A DNA stretch of 64,000 nucleotides from Tigriopus japonicus (taxonomy: Eukaryota; Arthropoda; Copepoda; Harpacticoida; Harpacticidae): assembly GCA_010645155.1 (NCBI GenBank), contig CM021322.1, positions 10,951,474 to 11,015,473 on the forward strand, given 5' to 3'. The stretch's first letter is position 1, and every line of letters begins with the position of its first letter. A program made the position numbers and the translations under genes. This document shows, piece after piece, positions 13,001 through 24,978 of the stretch. The notes beneath the pieces are model-generated. The model was not told the origin of the DNA. It searched no databases and saw only the letters and a list, made by a program, of their open reading frames with translations.

Positions 13001-16000
13001 ATTGCGCCTTTTTGTGATGTGGGAAAATGGCTGGAGTGCCGCTCTTAATCAGTGTTTGTTGAGAAGAATGGTGATCCATTCCTTTGGGATTTTGGAGGTG
13101 GAACGTGGTCCTTAATTCGTGTTTGGAAAACTTTCGTCTTCAAGCCCCCTTGATGATCGAGGGTATTTTAGGGGGTCTTAACCAAAAGCATTCATTCCAC
13201 TTTCACTTCAAGAAGGGGACCAACCATTCAAGGGAAGAGTGTCTACCTCAGGTGCAAATTGCTTTCATAATGAAACTGTACTGAGAATTCCAGTGTTTTT
13301 TATGACGGCTAATCATTTAAAAGAGTGTGCACAAGGCTTCTTTTGATAATGTTACCAATCAAAAAGTATAAGATAAAAGTAGTGATGAACCCAAACGTTT
13401 AGTAAAATTAAACAATTAGGAACGTATTATTTTAAACATTTAATTAAGCAATATGAAAAAACAAGCAAGGCTTCCTTTTTTATATAACGGCCTTTTTCTA
13501 AATAAACGAGCTCCGAAATGCTTGCTTGCCTTCAGATTTGGAAAGTTTGATCAAAATCGAAACCGAAATTTAGGAATCAAACAACTGAAAGGCGAAAAAT
13601 GTTATGAACTTTTAGTTGAAAAAACTTCTTATATTTTTAGACAACTGAATATAGGTCCTTTTTATGAATCGACAGATGCTTGGCAATTGATATTCACGAG
13701 ATCTCACGCTTTTCTAACGTCAGTGTGCCATTTCAGATAGAGATCTAGCGACCTTATGTGTTTTTGCTTTGAAACGGTGCTTTTTTATGTACGAGTCAGC
13801 TCGCAATAAAACAATTGGCCACTTCTATCTGTCCTAAAAATAAAGCTCTGAAATCATTGTTGCAAGTGCATGTTGGAGAGATTACATTGGCATTGCCGAA
13901 AAAGGGGATAAAATAGCCCGGGCAAAAAGTGCAAGGCTTCACATAAGGAGATAACGAGCCTCTTTTCGTCCTGAAACATCTTCAGAGACTTGGCCAATTT
14001 TGAGTGACAAAAGCGGCAATGAATTCTTCTCCCACAAGAAATAAATTGAGAAAGCAACGGGGACATTTTTGTCTTCCGTGGAAAGAAAGCCCTTTTCTTA
14101 ATTAAATTTCCTCAAAAATTCGGTCGCTCAGCAAGTTCCCAAGATTCCCTCAAAACTTTTTGGTCGGGCGAGAGAAACAAAAATTCCGGGGGTTTGTTTC
14201 CCAAAGGGAACAAGAAAAGCTTGCAGAACTGGAAACAAGATTGGGCGTGTGTGTCCCATATCCATTAATTTTTGTCTCTCCCTCTCATTCAAGGCATGAC
14301 ATCCTGCCCATTGTGATGGGTGCCAGACCCCAAGACTACCAAAGAAGTTCGCCCGAGCATTCCTTCATTCACGTGGACGACTTTGACGGACCCGAGAAGT
14401 TGGCGGAATATCTCCACAAATTAGATCAAAATGACGATCTCTACAACGAGTACTTCCAATGGAAGGTGAGGATATTACCCCTGTAAATGAGCTAAGATTA
14501 GGGCCTTTAAGCCGGTAAGTCTCGAACCAGCGGGGGTCGACCTTAATTGTTTCATGAATATGTAAAGCTCGAGCAAGAACCTCCCAGGAAGTTGGTCTTA
14601 AGTTCGGCTGGAGCTCACAATTTTGGTGGAGACGGAAAACATCTCGGAAAGCAATTTGGTTTCCCATAAATCGTCTTCCGTCAATTGCTCACGAAAGAAA
14701 AGGGCGAGACCGGAAATGGGATTGTACCCAACGATAAATTGGGATCAATACGGTTCTTGGAGTAACCTTCTCTAGGAATCACTGAATGGTGAAAATCACT
14801 AATAATGGGATTTTTTTTCAATTTACTTCTGTAAGGTAGACACGCCTTTCAATTTTTAAATCAATTGAATATCGGAGTCTTTAAAAAGTTCAAGTGTAAG
14901 AAAGTTTTGTACAGAAGAGGACATGAAATGAGTGAGCTTGGCCCTTTTGTTGTAATGAATAACAAGAAAAGGGCGAGCTCATTCATTCTGTGAAGGATTA
15001 CATAGTGAACTTTGAGCGAGCAAAACTTTTGACTAAGATGTTTAATCGAGTTGAAAATTGAAATATAGATTCTTTGTCACACATGCCCCAATGAAAAATC
15101 TGAAAGTTTGTTGGATTTAAATCCACCTTTCAGAAGTCCTTCCTGCTTCTCCGTCTTTTTTAGCGCTACTTTGTTGTTTTACATGACTTCGATCAAGCTT
15201 TCATTCAGAGTGCATCCATACATAGTATATGCTCTATTCTTCCACAAGTGCAGATCTGGCTTGATCCCCGAGAGAATTGCCGGAAGATGCCATGCTTTAA
15301 GTAGATGGAAGAGGCCCTTGAGAGTGCAGAGAAGTTTGCGTTCCCAAAGTCGAATCATTTGTCAAATTTGATGATAACTTTCCACTGGAAAGTTCCCACG
15401 TCGCTTCACGAGCACGCACTCATCGTTCTCAAAGGGCGAGGATAGATAGATGACACTTCGAGTCTTGATAGCAATGGTATCGACCTTTTGGCTGGGAACA
15501 TCCAGGGACATACATTTATCAAGTGTGCCACTCTGCAGATGCGTGGAACATGACTGAGGTCTGGCACCAGTTGGTTGGTTGGTTGGTTTCCTTTTGACAT
15601 TGAAGCCTTTGAAGGTGATGGAGGTCCCTATTTGATAGGGTAATCCTGTTGAAAGATCCCTCGAGATGCATACATTCCACTTTACGCCTAAAGGAGGACT
15701 CGATGAGCATATCATCGTCATCTCCTGGACTGAATTGACGCCTTGACTTTTCCGACAACCACTTTTGATCTGACATTGTTGAGCGAAATTCCGTTTCGAA
15801 TCTCTAATTGGACAATGGATTTGAGGGCTTGGTTAGAAAATGTTTGTTTGATCGACGGTTTGTAGGTTTGAATCGTAAAAAAAGATTCTTCTAGATAGAG
15901 ATGAAAATGGGAAATTCAAGTAAACGTAATCAATCATCAAAATTCTAGCTCGAAATTTGTTGAAAAAACTGCCAAGCCAATAGATTGGTGCAAAATTTTA

Positions 16001-17257
16001 TGATGGAGCAAAGGAAAATAGATCAATCAAGGTAAACGAGCTTGCAATCTCAAGGAAAAGCAGAGTATCATATCAATTTATGATTTTTTTTTTCGCCTCC
16101 AGTTCCAAAAAAGGTCGTGAAGTGCTGGACTATTTTAGGAATTTTCCTTATTGATACTGACGCAATTTAGAGCTACAACTTGTTTTGTCCAAAACTGGAC
16201 ACTTTCATGTTTTCAAGCTGGTGTTAAAAGGTTCAAAATGCAACAAACAAGAAACCAGAGATTCGTGAATGTTTTGAAGATCAATAGCGAAATTCAAACG
16301 AGTTTCGCCAAATTATTCTTCCAAGAAAGGCTCAGAAAATCAATCTAAACTTTTCTAGCTTCTTTACATCCGGCCAGAAATTGAATCCATGAATGATGAA
16401 TATCGCATTTGCAATTCATCATTATACGAATGCCTAAGTGCATATTCCAAGTTTACTTTGGTCTTTACGTCTAAGAAATACCAAGAAATTATTATTTATT
16501 CAAGAAATGTGGTCCATTCTAATTTAAAGTAGTGATGAACTAAACCCGCTTTCGATAGGGTCGTTTAAGGCCACCAAGTCTGATACCGCAAAAGCCATAT
16601 AAAAAATACTTTTTTAAACCAAAAAGTTTTTCAGAAAATTTAGAAATCAGTTATTGCCTTTTTGAAAAATAAAATGTAACAATTCATTTTCTTGTTTTAC
16701 TTTAAATATAACTCTTTCTTAGCTTTTTCGCTTATGTGCTTGACCGCTTCTCCTGTTTGTCCAGCCAATCCGGTTTTAGAATGCCGACCGATTCCAATCG
16801 CAATTGGTCTTCCAAAGCAGTTAAGCGATAAAGCCGATAAGCCACGAGAATATCAGGTGTTATTTCGTTTTTTTTTCTTCTTTGAATGGCAACACATCTC
16901 GCAATGATTCATTCCACTTTCCCGCTCATTTTTTTCCAGGGTACTGGTGAATTCATCAACACCAAGTTCTTCTGCCGTGTGTGTGCCATGCTCCATGACC
17001 CCAAAATAGTGGACCACCAAGCGGAGCAACCTTACTACAAGGATATTAATGAATGGTGGCGAGGACCAGGCACCTGCATCAATGGATCATGGAGAAAGTT
17101 CTATGAGGCTTTGGAGCGTGACGCTCAATCCAAACGCGAAGAACGCGAAAAGCAACGCCAACAAGCCCTTCTTTTGACCCAAGAAGCACCTCAGATCGTT
17201 GAAGGTCAAGTTCAGGACATGGATCTCAAAAACGACAAGAAGGACCCGACTCAATAA
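10073..17257 (+). CDS. alpha-1,3-fucosyltransferase, GT10 family, type II Golgi membrane protein
   Basis: Three exons join in frame: 10073-11283, 14294-14465 and 16940-17257 (1701 nt, 566 aa). Splice sites are GG|GTAAGT/..CAAG|G, AAG|GTGAGG and a pyrimidine-rich ..TTCCAG|GG. The N terminus has a short basic tail and one hydrophobic segment (about residues 9-26), the signal-anchor of a type II Golgi enzyme, then a stem to about residue 195. The catalytic domain shows both GT10 hallmarks: VAWFVSNCGARNGRLDYAKQ (about 326-345) and YLAFENSNCQDYITEKFF (about 382-399), the latter running across the splice into NGLGHDILPIVMGA. The C-terminal part carries LYNEYFQWKGTGEF and FCRVCAML. Family members transfer fucose from GDP-fucose to N-acetylglucosamine of N- or O-glycans; the exact acceptor (Lewis-type or core alpha-1,3) cannot be told. 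Introns are 3010 and 2474 bp. The ATG follows in-frame non-coding sequence and gives a full-length family-size protein. Confidence 0.93.
11284..14293 (+). other. fucosyltransferase intron 1
   Basis: GT-AG intron of 3010 bp between the split glycine codon at residue 404. It is AT-rich, with a short TTGG repeat near 11685-11700. I see no nested gene or transposon end in it. Confidence 0.85.
14927..14987. repeat. short inverted repeat in fucosyltransferase intron 2
   Basis: Arms of about 22 bp (14927-14948 and 14966-14987; core GAGCTTGGCCCTTTT against AAAAGGGCGAGCTC) are complementary with two mismatches and a one-base gap, around a 17-nt loop. It could fold in the pre-mRNA. Weak homology continues outside the arms, so it may be a small foldback element. 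Confidence 0.6.
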
Positions 17258-17982
17258 CTCCCTCTCGAGTTTTAAAACCTTGGTCGGGGTGATGATACTG
17301 ATGCTGGTAAACTGTGATCCTGTCTTTGGATCTCTCTTGAGAGGAGATCTGGAACAGATTGTATCGGTGTCAAGTCATTGAGGTTCAACGGACACGTTTG
17401 AATTTGGCGCTCTTTTTTCAGAGCTCGAGTTCAGTGAATATGCATTCAGGCGATGTATTAAGCCACAACTGTGATTGATTCTAGTTTTCCTAGCATACTA
17501 CTACATATGTATTGTACTCATTTTTAAAGCCATGCCAACAAGGTCAACAATCCCGTTTTAGTTATTCATTCTGAAATTTTAAGATTGTGTTGCAATGCTT
17601 GGAGCATTTCAGTGAGTTTGCCGACGAAATCATTCCTACTTACGTGATATCACTTCCTGTTATTATCTGTTTTAACGGAAATTGCTACGTTCACATTCAG
17701 ATTCATGCTAGAGTCTGGTTGTATCATATTCTTATGTTATGAATATATCCACTTTGTTTTCGCTTTGAGTCCTCGTTTTTTGTTATCTACTCAAAATACG
17801 CATAACTTCTTTGTAAATTCCAACAAGAGAATATAAATCTTAGAAAAACAAGGATATCAACAAGTTTTGCTTCATTTTGACCATATATTTTAGCCAGACT
17901 GTTCTGTTCTGTAAATCTTTAATTTTTAGTTGTGGTAATATGAAGAATACCAATATCAATGGGTAAAAACTGTTTCTTGTTG

Positions 17983-17988
17983 AATAAA
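17983..17988 (+). terminator. candidate poly(A) signal of the fucosyltransferase gene
   Basis: AATAAA about 730 bp after the stop codon, followed by G-rich sequence (gagggggt). No earlier canonical hexamer was noticed in the 3' flank. A variant signal nearer the stop cannot be excluded. Confidence 0.35.
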
Positions 17989-18082
17989 GAGGGGGTAAAA
18001 ATTGAGACACATAGGGTTCTTAATACCTCATGGTACACAAATAATTTTATTATTTTAGAAATGCAACCCCTTTTGCACATGC

Positions 18083-18545
18083 CACTTTAGGTGTTATTCT
18101 AGCTTCAAAGTGAAGCAAAGTATACTTTCCATTCTCTCAAGGCTTAATTACAAGCCAGCAGGCCAAAAATAGATCCCGAGCGACTTCCACCTTCAAAACT
18201 AAACTCTTGGAAGAAAAAGCTTTTTATTGAACACTTTTTCAATGCAAACAATTACCAATATACACCATAGGCTACCAAAGAGTGGCCAAGAGTGGGAGTA
18301 TTTTTTTTGGAACGTCCATCGTCAATACTATACTGACTCCTTAGAGAAAGATGGAGGCTTTCAAACTTCTTTCTTTTGTTTGTTCTGGACTTCCTGCCTA
18401 TCAAACCCCAGAAATATCAATGAATACAAGAAGCGTGATTGGTATTCTTACTCTGTTGAACAAGATACTTTCCTTCTTCACTTCAAGGCCGAATAGAAGT
18501 GTCTACTTTGCTTCACTTTCAAGCTAGAATTTCACCTTTTGTGTT
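18083..18545. repeat. inverted-repeat-bounded segment, possible MITE
   Basis: A left arm near 18085-18140 and a right arm near 18490-18540 are reverse complements at roughly 80 percent by eye; the best core is AAGTGAAGCAAAGTA beside ATTCTAGCTT. The interior of about 350 bp is unrelated AT-rich sequence. I could not define exact ends or a target duplication. Confidence 0.5.
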
Positions 18546-19623
18546 GAGTCTTATTTCAATCGCACCCCAACACAAGAGAATAAAAAGATGAAAATAAAAC
18601 TTACAAAAGAATTGACATTTTGTGTTTTTGCTCTACGCAGAATAGAAACGAAAGTTCTATTTTCCTGCCTTGTTGTCATGTTTTTCTGAATATCAAAAAT
18701 ACAGTAATAAAATGTCAAGATTGTCGACATGACGCTTCAATAATTCGTATTAAATAGGGCATGCTTGCATGTATAAATTGCTTTCTTGGGAGAAACTTTA
18801 AATGCGTGCTCTGGAAAAAACCAGTTTTGACCATTTTGTTCCGCATGCAAGCTTCTCTTAATCCATGAATTGTGAGGAAATGTGTTTTCAAAATAATTGA
18901 GAAATTTATTGCCCACTGAATCATTGACATAAAGACAAAATGAATATCAAAGTGGTCAGTTTAGGGAGCAATTACTTTTTTCTTCCAAGCCCAAGACACA
19001 CAAACAGCCTTTGCCGAAATAGTTTATGGGATTCAAAATAAATGAGATATTTTCTTTTTTGATAATTTCAGCTCAAAAAAAGGAACAAAAGGTCAAAAAG
19101 TTTTCAAAATCAGTCTTTTGTCTGTTTTGGTCTTCGAAAACTGTTTTTAGATCATTTGGAAACCCCACGTAAGTTTAATATTTGAGTCAACGCAACCTTC
19201 CCCTTACTTTTGGTCGATTTGATCCAAAACATTGGATGTTCCATACAATTTGTGTTATACGTCCTTGGTTCTATTAAGCATTAAATTAAAGTTGGTGTTG
19301 ACGGATTTTTTTTCAATAATCGCTGACGTTCGCCATCTTGGAAACTCAATTAATACAATATCCAAACCCGGTGTCACTTTGGATATTATTCCGAGAGTTT
19401 TTTCTTAAGTTTATGCGATTACGTTACTTTCCTTTCTGTCGGGTAAATATAGACATATCTCTTGGTTACTGGTTCAAAAGCTATTTACTAACCACTTTTG
19501 CATCCCAAAAATCTAATGCTCGAACGCTTTTCGAGCTTTCTTTCGATTTTCCTCCCAATCTCTGTAAGCTCAGCACATCTTACTGATTTTGGGTCCCGCC
19601 TTCATTCCCATTTGCAACAGGAA

Positions 19624-19957
19624 ATGGAGGCTATTTCATATTCAACCGCCCGTGTACCCATTGGAGCTAGTCGGTTGTTGATGACTTGGTTTCCGGTGGA
19701 ACATGTCCGCTACGGAAAAGAGATCCGCCGAATTGACGATGATGGCTTTGGCCGTTATGCCGATCGATATTTCAACACTCTGCTTGCCTTACTACGTCAT
19801 TGGAGGCTTCTGCCGCTCATTTATCAAGTTTTTCTTGCAACAAAACACAGTTCAAAACCTGACCAATGGATTGGACCGCGCATTTCGTGTTCAAACAACT
19901 TTTTCCTCCTTCAAAAAGAGGCCTTTGTTGAATAGATTTGAATGGTATTGTTCGTAG
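19624..19957 (+). other. two overlapping open frames, coding status uncertain
   Basis: Frame A starts with ATG at 19624 (just after ..TTGCAACAG, which resembles a splice acceptor) and stays open for 103 codons to 19935. Frame B starts with ATG at 19703, has stops upstream in its own frame, and runs 84 codons to 19957; it predicts a short hydrophobic stretch (MMALAVMPIDISTLCLPYYV) followed by a basic tail. Codon choice looks plausible in both. Neither matches a family I know. It could be a small gene or an upstream exon of the gene starting near 20325, but I found no convincing splice joining them. Confidence 0.25.
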
Positions 19958-20324
19958 TGGCGAAACATCAGAAAAATCTTTCACACTCTACATTGTTATA
20001 TTTGTTAAAATTATGGGAAGGGTCTCTAATAGCTTTTAGCTGAAAACGAACAAATTTCTGACCCAAACACCTGCATAGAAGATGACCCCAGCAAAAAGTT
20101 GGAATAAAAATAAACCTTTGAAGCCTTTTTATCGGCATTACAATACTCCCTTGTAGATACACATAAACAGACATTTGGATTTTACAAATACGAATATCTG
20201 GTCCAGTGTGTCAGAGGTCTTGATGTTTTCAAGCTTGCAACGCCAACTATTGATTATATCAGCATTGCATGTTGGAGTTTTGAGCAAGTTCCAGAAAGAC
20301 TTCAAGCTCACCAGCTTTGCCAAA

Positions 20325-23300
20325 ATGGCACGTGTGGATTTTGATATAGAAAAATATTCTTTTGACCCTACCGATAGAACATTAAAGTGAGTTGTTCATT
20401 TTCAAGAAATTTTTGTGCCCATCGAGTGGTGGGCACTCTCATTAGGGGGGGCCTGTTAAAGCATGGTTGAAGGGTGTCCATTCACGGATTCATTTTTTAT
20501 ACGATTGACACTGACCCCCTATAGATAAGTGGATCTTGAGGCGATTTGCTCATTCCGTTCAGGTCAATGGAACAACGCGCAAGTTACGAAACACGCTTCT
20601 TTTCCAGTCGTTACCGAAGTAATCCATTTCGACCTCCAGATGTCTTAGGTGTGTCAAACCGAAATTTTGACCATGTCTCCGAGCAAGCTGACACTTTTCA
20701 AGCTATTCAAGTCAATAAGGTAAGGAACTTAATTACTTTTACCCTTCGGTGTCCCACGGGAAACATTTCCAAGCTCACAAATCTTGGACGAACAAAGGGG
20801 AAAGTTGCTTTTAATGAGGCAGCTATTATATTGTGGCTTTATTGATTTAGTAGTGGGACTCGAATTACATGTTAACTAGTAGTTTTATTAAGTTAAAATT
20901 TTTGGTCAGGGTTAGGGTTACTGACATTTTGCAAGCTTCTGAAATGGGTAAATGGTGAGTCAACAACTAATGACAGTAAAAGGCTGACAAAAATAATTAT
21001 TAACATTCTTTCCAGGGAATCCCATTCCTTGTAGCGCCAATAAAAAGTCTGAAAGTTACAAAAAATACTTTTCAGTAAAATACTAAGATTTGTTGTTTCT
21101 TGGATGGGAATCGAAGACAAACAAATGAAACTTTTGAGAAGTAGCTCATCAATTATCATGAAATGGTTTTTCTAACTGCAAATCTTGTTCTTATAGGGAA
21201 ATTGCAACGTTATCCTTAAAAGATAGGACAATGCGAAAATTTTGAAGGTTCCGTGAAAATTTGTATGAATAATTATTAGTCTAAAGCCCGGATTTTTTTT
21301 TTTTTTGCTGTGGAGCAAAAATCCAAGACGTTTCACAACAAAGAGTCAGCTGACGTAACCATCGGCTGACTCGTTTCCTTGATACGTCTGGGATTTCTGC
21401 TGCACAAGAAAATTATTTTTTTCCCGGGCTAAAATATTACCAATTTTGGAAAAACTCAAGCTAATAAAAAAAATATTGAGCCGACCAAACAAAGCATTTA
21501 AATATGTGTCCAAGCTAACAACGTTTACAATTAAAAAATAGTCATTTTCATTTTGTTTTGGTCTCTTCTTTCTTCTAGAGGAGATCGCTCAAAATTGGAC
21601 CATCTCTCAGGAGTGAAGGTGAAATTGACGATCGAACAATTCATCGGGAAAACTACACTGAAGATATCCCCAGAAATGTGGAACGTACATTCCTCATGAG
21701 AGGAGCCAGAGATGCCAATATCCAACCTAACGGTGGGATCGAAAACACCCCATCTGAGTATGATTCCAAAATTATATGCCATTGAGCCAACAAACACATC
21801 CTTGCCTTTCTAGATATGATCATAAGTATGTGGAATTTAGGACCACGGAAGAGAGTAAACCTTTGCCCAATTGGTATAAATGGGACAATGTAAGTTATTG
21901 CAGTATTAATTCAGACCAAGAACCACTGAAATTCTCTGAACTAGGAGGGTAGCAATCAGAATAATGATTTCCAAATCTATGGGACAAGACAAAGGTTGCT
22001 TCAAGCGAGCGTTTTAAATCATACCGCTAGCGGTAGAACAGGGCCGTTGGCTGTGCTGCGTTGCCTAGCCCATTTTGGCGAATCCAAGTTTTTCCCATTT
22101 AAGCGTCCATTTGATGATTCTAGGTCCCTGGAGTGATCAATATTTCACATAAAGATGGCCTTGCTGGATTTGGGTCAATGATACGCAAAATTTATTTTTA
22201 GGGTGATTGAATTAAAAGCAATTAAGTAAGCCTTGTGTTATTGCAAAAAGAGGACTTAACATTGAATATTGCTCCCAACAAAATACAAAGTTGCTAATTT
22301 GTTCAGTGGATTCCAAAGAATCAAATAATATTTCAAAATGTTGTCCATAGAGAGAAATGAAATAGTTTTCATTGTTTCTTTTTGGTAATATCTAATTTTT
22401 TATATTTCATTTTAATAATATTTTTTTTTCTTTTTTAATATTCATTTTAGTATTGGCCCAAATCCAGCCTAGGCATCTTTACGTGAAATTTCAATCCCTT
22501 CCAAGGTCGTAGAATCATCAAATAGACTCTTATATGGGAAGAATTTGGTTTTGCCAAAATGGGCTGGGCATCTCAGTACAGCCAACGGCTCTGTTCTACC
22601 GCTAGCGGTATGATTTAAAACGCTCGCTTGAAGCAACCTTCAGCATTCCCCATTGCGTTCTTCTGCAAATGAGACATGAATTATGTTGGATCAAGTACCT
22701 ATATATTTCGATTTTCAAATCAATCAAAAATTTGTGTCTAGAATTATGCTCTAACAAAGATCAGGGCTTACTCATGAGTGTTGCACATTTCATGAAAATG
22801 CATCAAATTTCATTTTTCTCACTTTTTCATTTTCATTTATTTTGATGATTAGTATTTTCTTCTTTTTTGCGATTTTGTCGAAATTTGAAGCATTATGTCT
22901 TCTTTTTGAATAAAACGTTTGAGCAAAAAGTTTGTAGAGTGAGTTCAAATAATTTTATTCACAAGTGTGGTCGGTAGTTATGGGTAAAAAGTGTACAGTA
23001 TCTTGTACATCTGTCAAGGCCACGTTCATGCACTCTTATGAGACAAAATTCAGGACAATCAAAAGAATAGTGCATGATTTTTTTCTGCTCTTTAAAGAGA
23101 TCTTGAGAAAGATCTATGTCTAAATACAAATGTTCCTAAATTGTTTGCATTTTTTGCATTTTTGCCATAAACGTGGCATTATTTGACGGTCTTTTTAGCG
23201 CTTAAATATGCTTTTTTTGGGTAGCCCTAATACCCATCCACAGAGCGAATGCGCAGGCTCTCTTCTTGAATTTTTTTTAACATAATGGCACGCTCACTCA

Positions 23301-23564
23301 TTTCTTGCTCTTAAAAGACATAGCTTTGAAAGGGCATATTCTTTACTTCGATTTTTGTTTAAAGTGAACGCTGGAGAACGTAAAACCCATCGGATGCTAG
23401 ATTATAAATCATTATTACTATTGCTGGCTTTATTGACCAGAAAATTCAGTGGTTCTTGTTCAGACCAATCAATGAACTCGGTTTCAAAAAAATATTCATT
23501 GAGTGTATTCTAGGTTCGGAGTCCATTTGGGACCGATGGAAAAGATGCCGGACGACTCCCATGA
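20325..23564 (+). CDS. unrecognised multi-exon gene, about 174 aa
   Basis: Five exons join in frame: 20325-20386, 20563-20719, 21579-21757, 21814-21889 and, less surely, 23514-23564 (525 nt in total). All introns are GT-AG; exon 3 follows an excellent pyrimidine tract (tctcttctttcttctag) and intron 3 is only 56 nt. The start ATG has the favourable context CAAAATGG, although the frame is open upstream (..KFQKDFKLTSFAK), so an earlier start or exon is possible. The product is hydrophilic and rich in Arg, Asn and Glu, with no signal peptide or membrane segment. Recognisable stretches are FSSRYRSNPFRPPDVLGV, ENYTEDIPRNVERTFL and EESKPLPNWYKWDN. I do not recognise the family. Intron 4 (1624 bp) contains the 649-bp MITE. 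The last exon adds 16 residues ending GRLP and rests only on phase and acceptor. Confidence 0.5.
21285..21430. mobile_element. small palindromic MITE, 146 bp, in intron 2 of the unrecognised gene
   Basis: The segment starts AGCCCGG and ends CCGGGCT, and the two halves mirror each other through a central GAGTCAGCTGACG / CGGCTGACTCG with scattered mismatches. A run of T lies just inside the left end. The flanking bases do not give a clear target duplication. Confidence 0.6.
21992..22640. mobile_element. long-TIR foldback MITE, 649 bp, in intron 4 of the unrecognised gene
   Basis: Terminal inverted repeats of about 190 bp (21992-22180 and 22451-22640) match at roughly 85-90 percent. The outermost 45 bp are near-perfect, starting AAGGTTGCTTCAAGCGAGCG, and each arm contains the 14-bp palindrome taccgctagcggta. 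The unique centre (about 270 bp) is AT-rich with no coding capacity. A target duplication longer than 2 bp is not evident. The superfamily cannot be assigned from this copy. Confidence 0.85.
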
Positions 23565-24978
23565 GGTTGCTAGTTGACTAAAAGTTTGAGTTCCGTCGAT
23601 TTAAACCTTGTTCCACGTTCCTTTTTGGCTTGAAATACAATGTCATGAAGGAAAAAAACCGCATCGTGAGAAAGAAATCTAGAAAACCTGATAATGGGTA
23701 GAGTGAGGTGCTAACCTGGCTCGATATTGGAAAATTGGTGAAGTACTTTTCGCTTTTAACTCCACGAGGTGGCCTCTATGGACGATGACTTTCATTCATA
23801 AAAGCCCGATATTTGAAATGCCATTCCCCCATCTGATACCAATGGGTAAGACGGGGCAAATGGTCTTTATGTGAGAATCGGCTTCATTTTTATACTCGCT
23901 TCTCACATTTGGAACACATCTGGCAACACAGGTCAATATTGGTCGAGAACACTCAGATGCTTTTCTGGAGGAAGTAGGTTTTGTATTGGCAAGGGCTTTA
24001 TCATTAATTGGATTCTCAGACGGGAGTTACATCATCTCTCTATTAGGCCCTCTGATCTAACATTGTTCTCGGTAATAACAAATGAAAAGACCAATTTGTT
24101 TCTCGTTTTTAGAGTTCTACTGTTCAAGAACGAACGACAATATGAATAACAGTCATCTAAAGATTGTATGAATATAACCAAAAGGAGTTCAAAGTAAGTT
24201 ATTTTATCCATTTATACAATCAACATACGACCATGTATGTGGGTACATGTATTGCTCGTAAATGGCAATATAGTTCACAATATTTTGATCGGTAGTTCCA
24301 GAACTAGGGTCTAATGACGAAAACAAGCACGTCAGACGAAAAAACGGGCTCAGCAAGTAGTTTCCAAAATCACTAAAAGCACAAAAATGGCAGCTGCGAC
24401 GTAATGTCAATCGCCTTGCGATGGTAAAATGATGATCTTTTGTCTGTAAGAGCCCGTTTCTCTTTGTTTTCTTTTCTTTTGCTTTTGCTGGAACCTAAGA
24501 TGTCATATCGCAGAAATATTGCTACACTACTTGCAATAATCAAGATCAATTTTTTGTTCGTATCAACAAACGGTCCAGGACTGGACAAAAACAAAAATGA
24601 AAGAGGTTCTCTGACTTTGCTTTTTATGGACAAAGGAAGAAGAAATTATGGCCTAACTAATTCTAAAAAAAGTATTCCTGATCAACCCTGTGCACATTGT
24701 AGAACTCCCAATTCTCAGTCTTTGGTAGGCTAACTAATCTGATGAAATTTGTAATTTTGAAAAAAAATCATGGTTGAATTAAAAATTAAACGTATATGGA
24801 CTACGTATAACTAATTTTATGTTATTGTTTGTATTTCATTCAGAACCAAAAACTTTCTATTCTTGAGCAAAAAAACACCTAAAACTTGATGTCAATTTCA
24901 ATTCATTCAATCAAATTTAAAAAAAATGTTGAAAAAAACGGAAACTGTGTTTTGTTATTGATTCTTGTCAAAATACTT
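23565..24978. other. gene-free spacer
   Basis: AT-rich DNA with overlapping short open frames on both strands. I see no splice-linked exons, repeat ends or RNA genes. Confidence 0.5.

Larger units (their letters stand above)
17258..19600. other. spacer between fucosyltransferase and the next gene
   Basis: AT-rich non-coding DNA containing the 3' UTR of the upstream gene and the inverted-repeat structure at about 18083-18545. No other structure was recognised. Confidence 0.55.

Noticed and set aside
20908..20920. Telomere-like agggttagggtta
   Set aside because: Only two units, inside an intron; expected by chance and no array.
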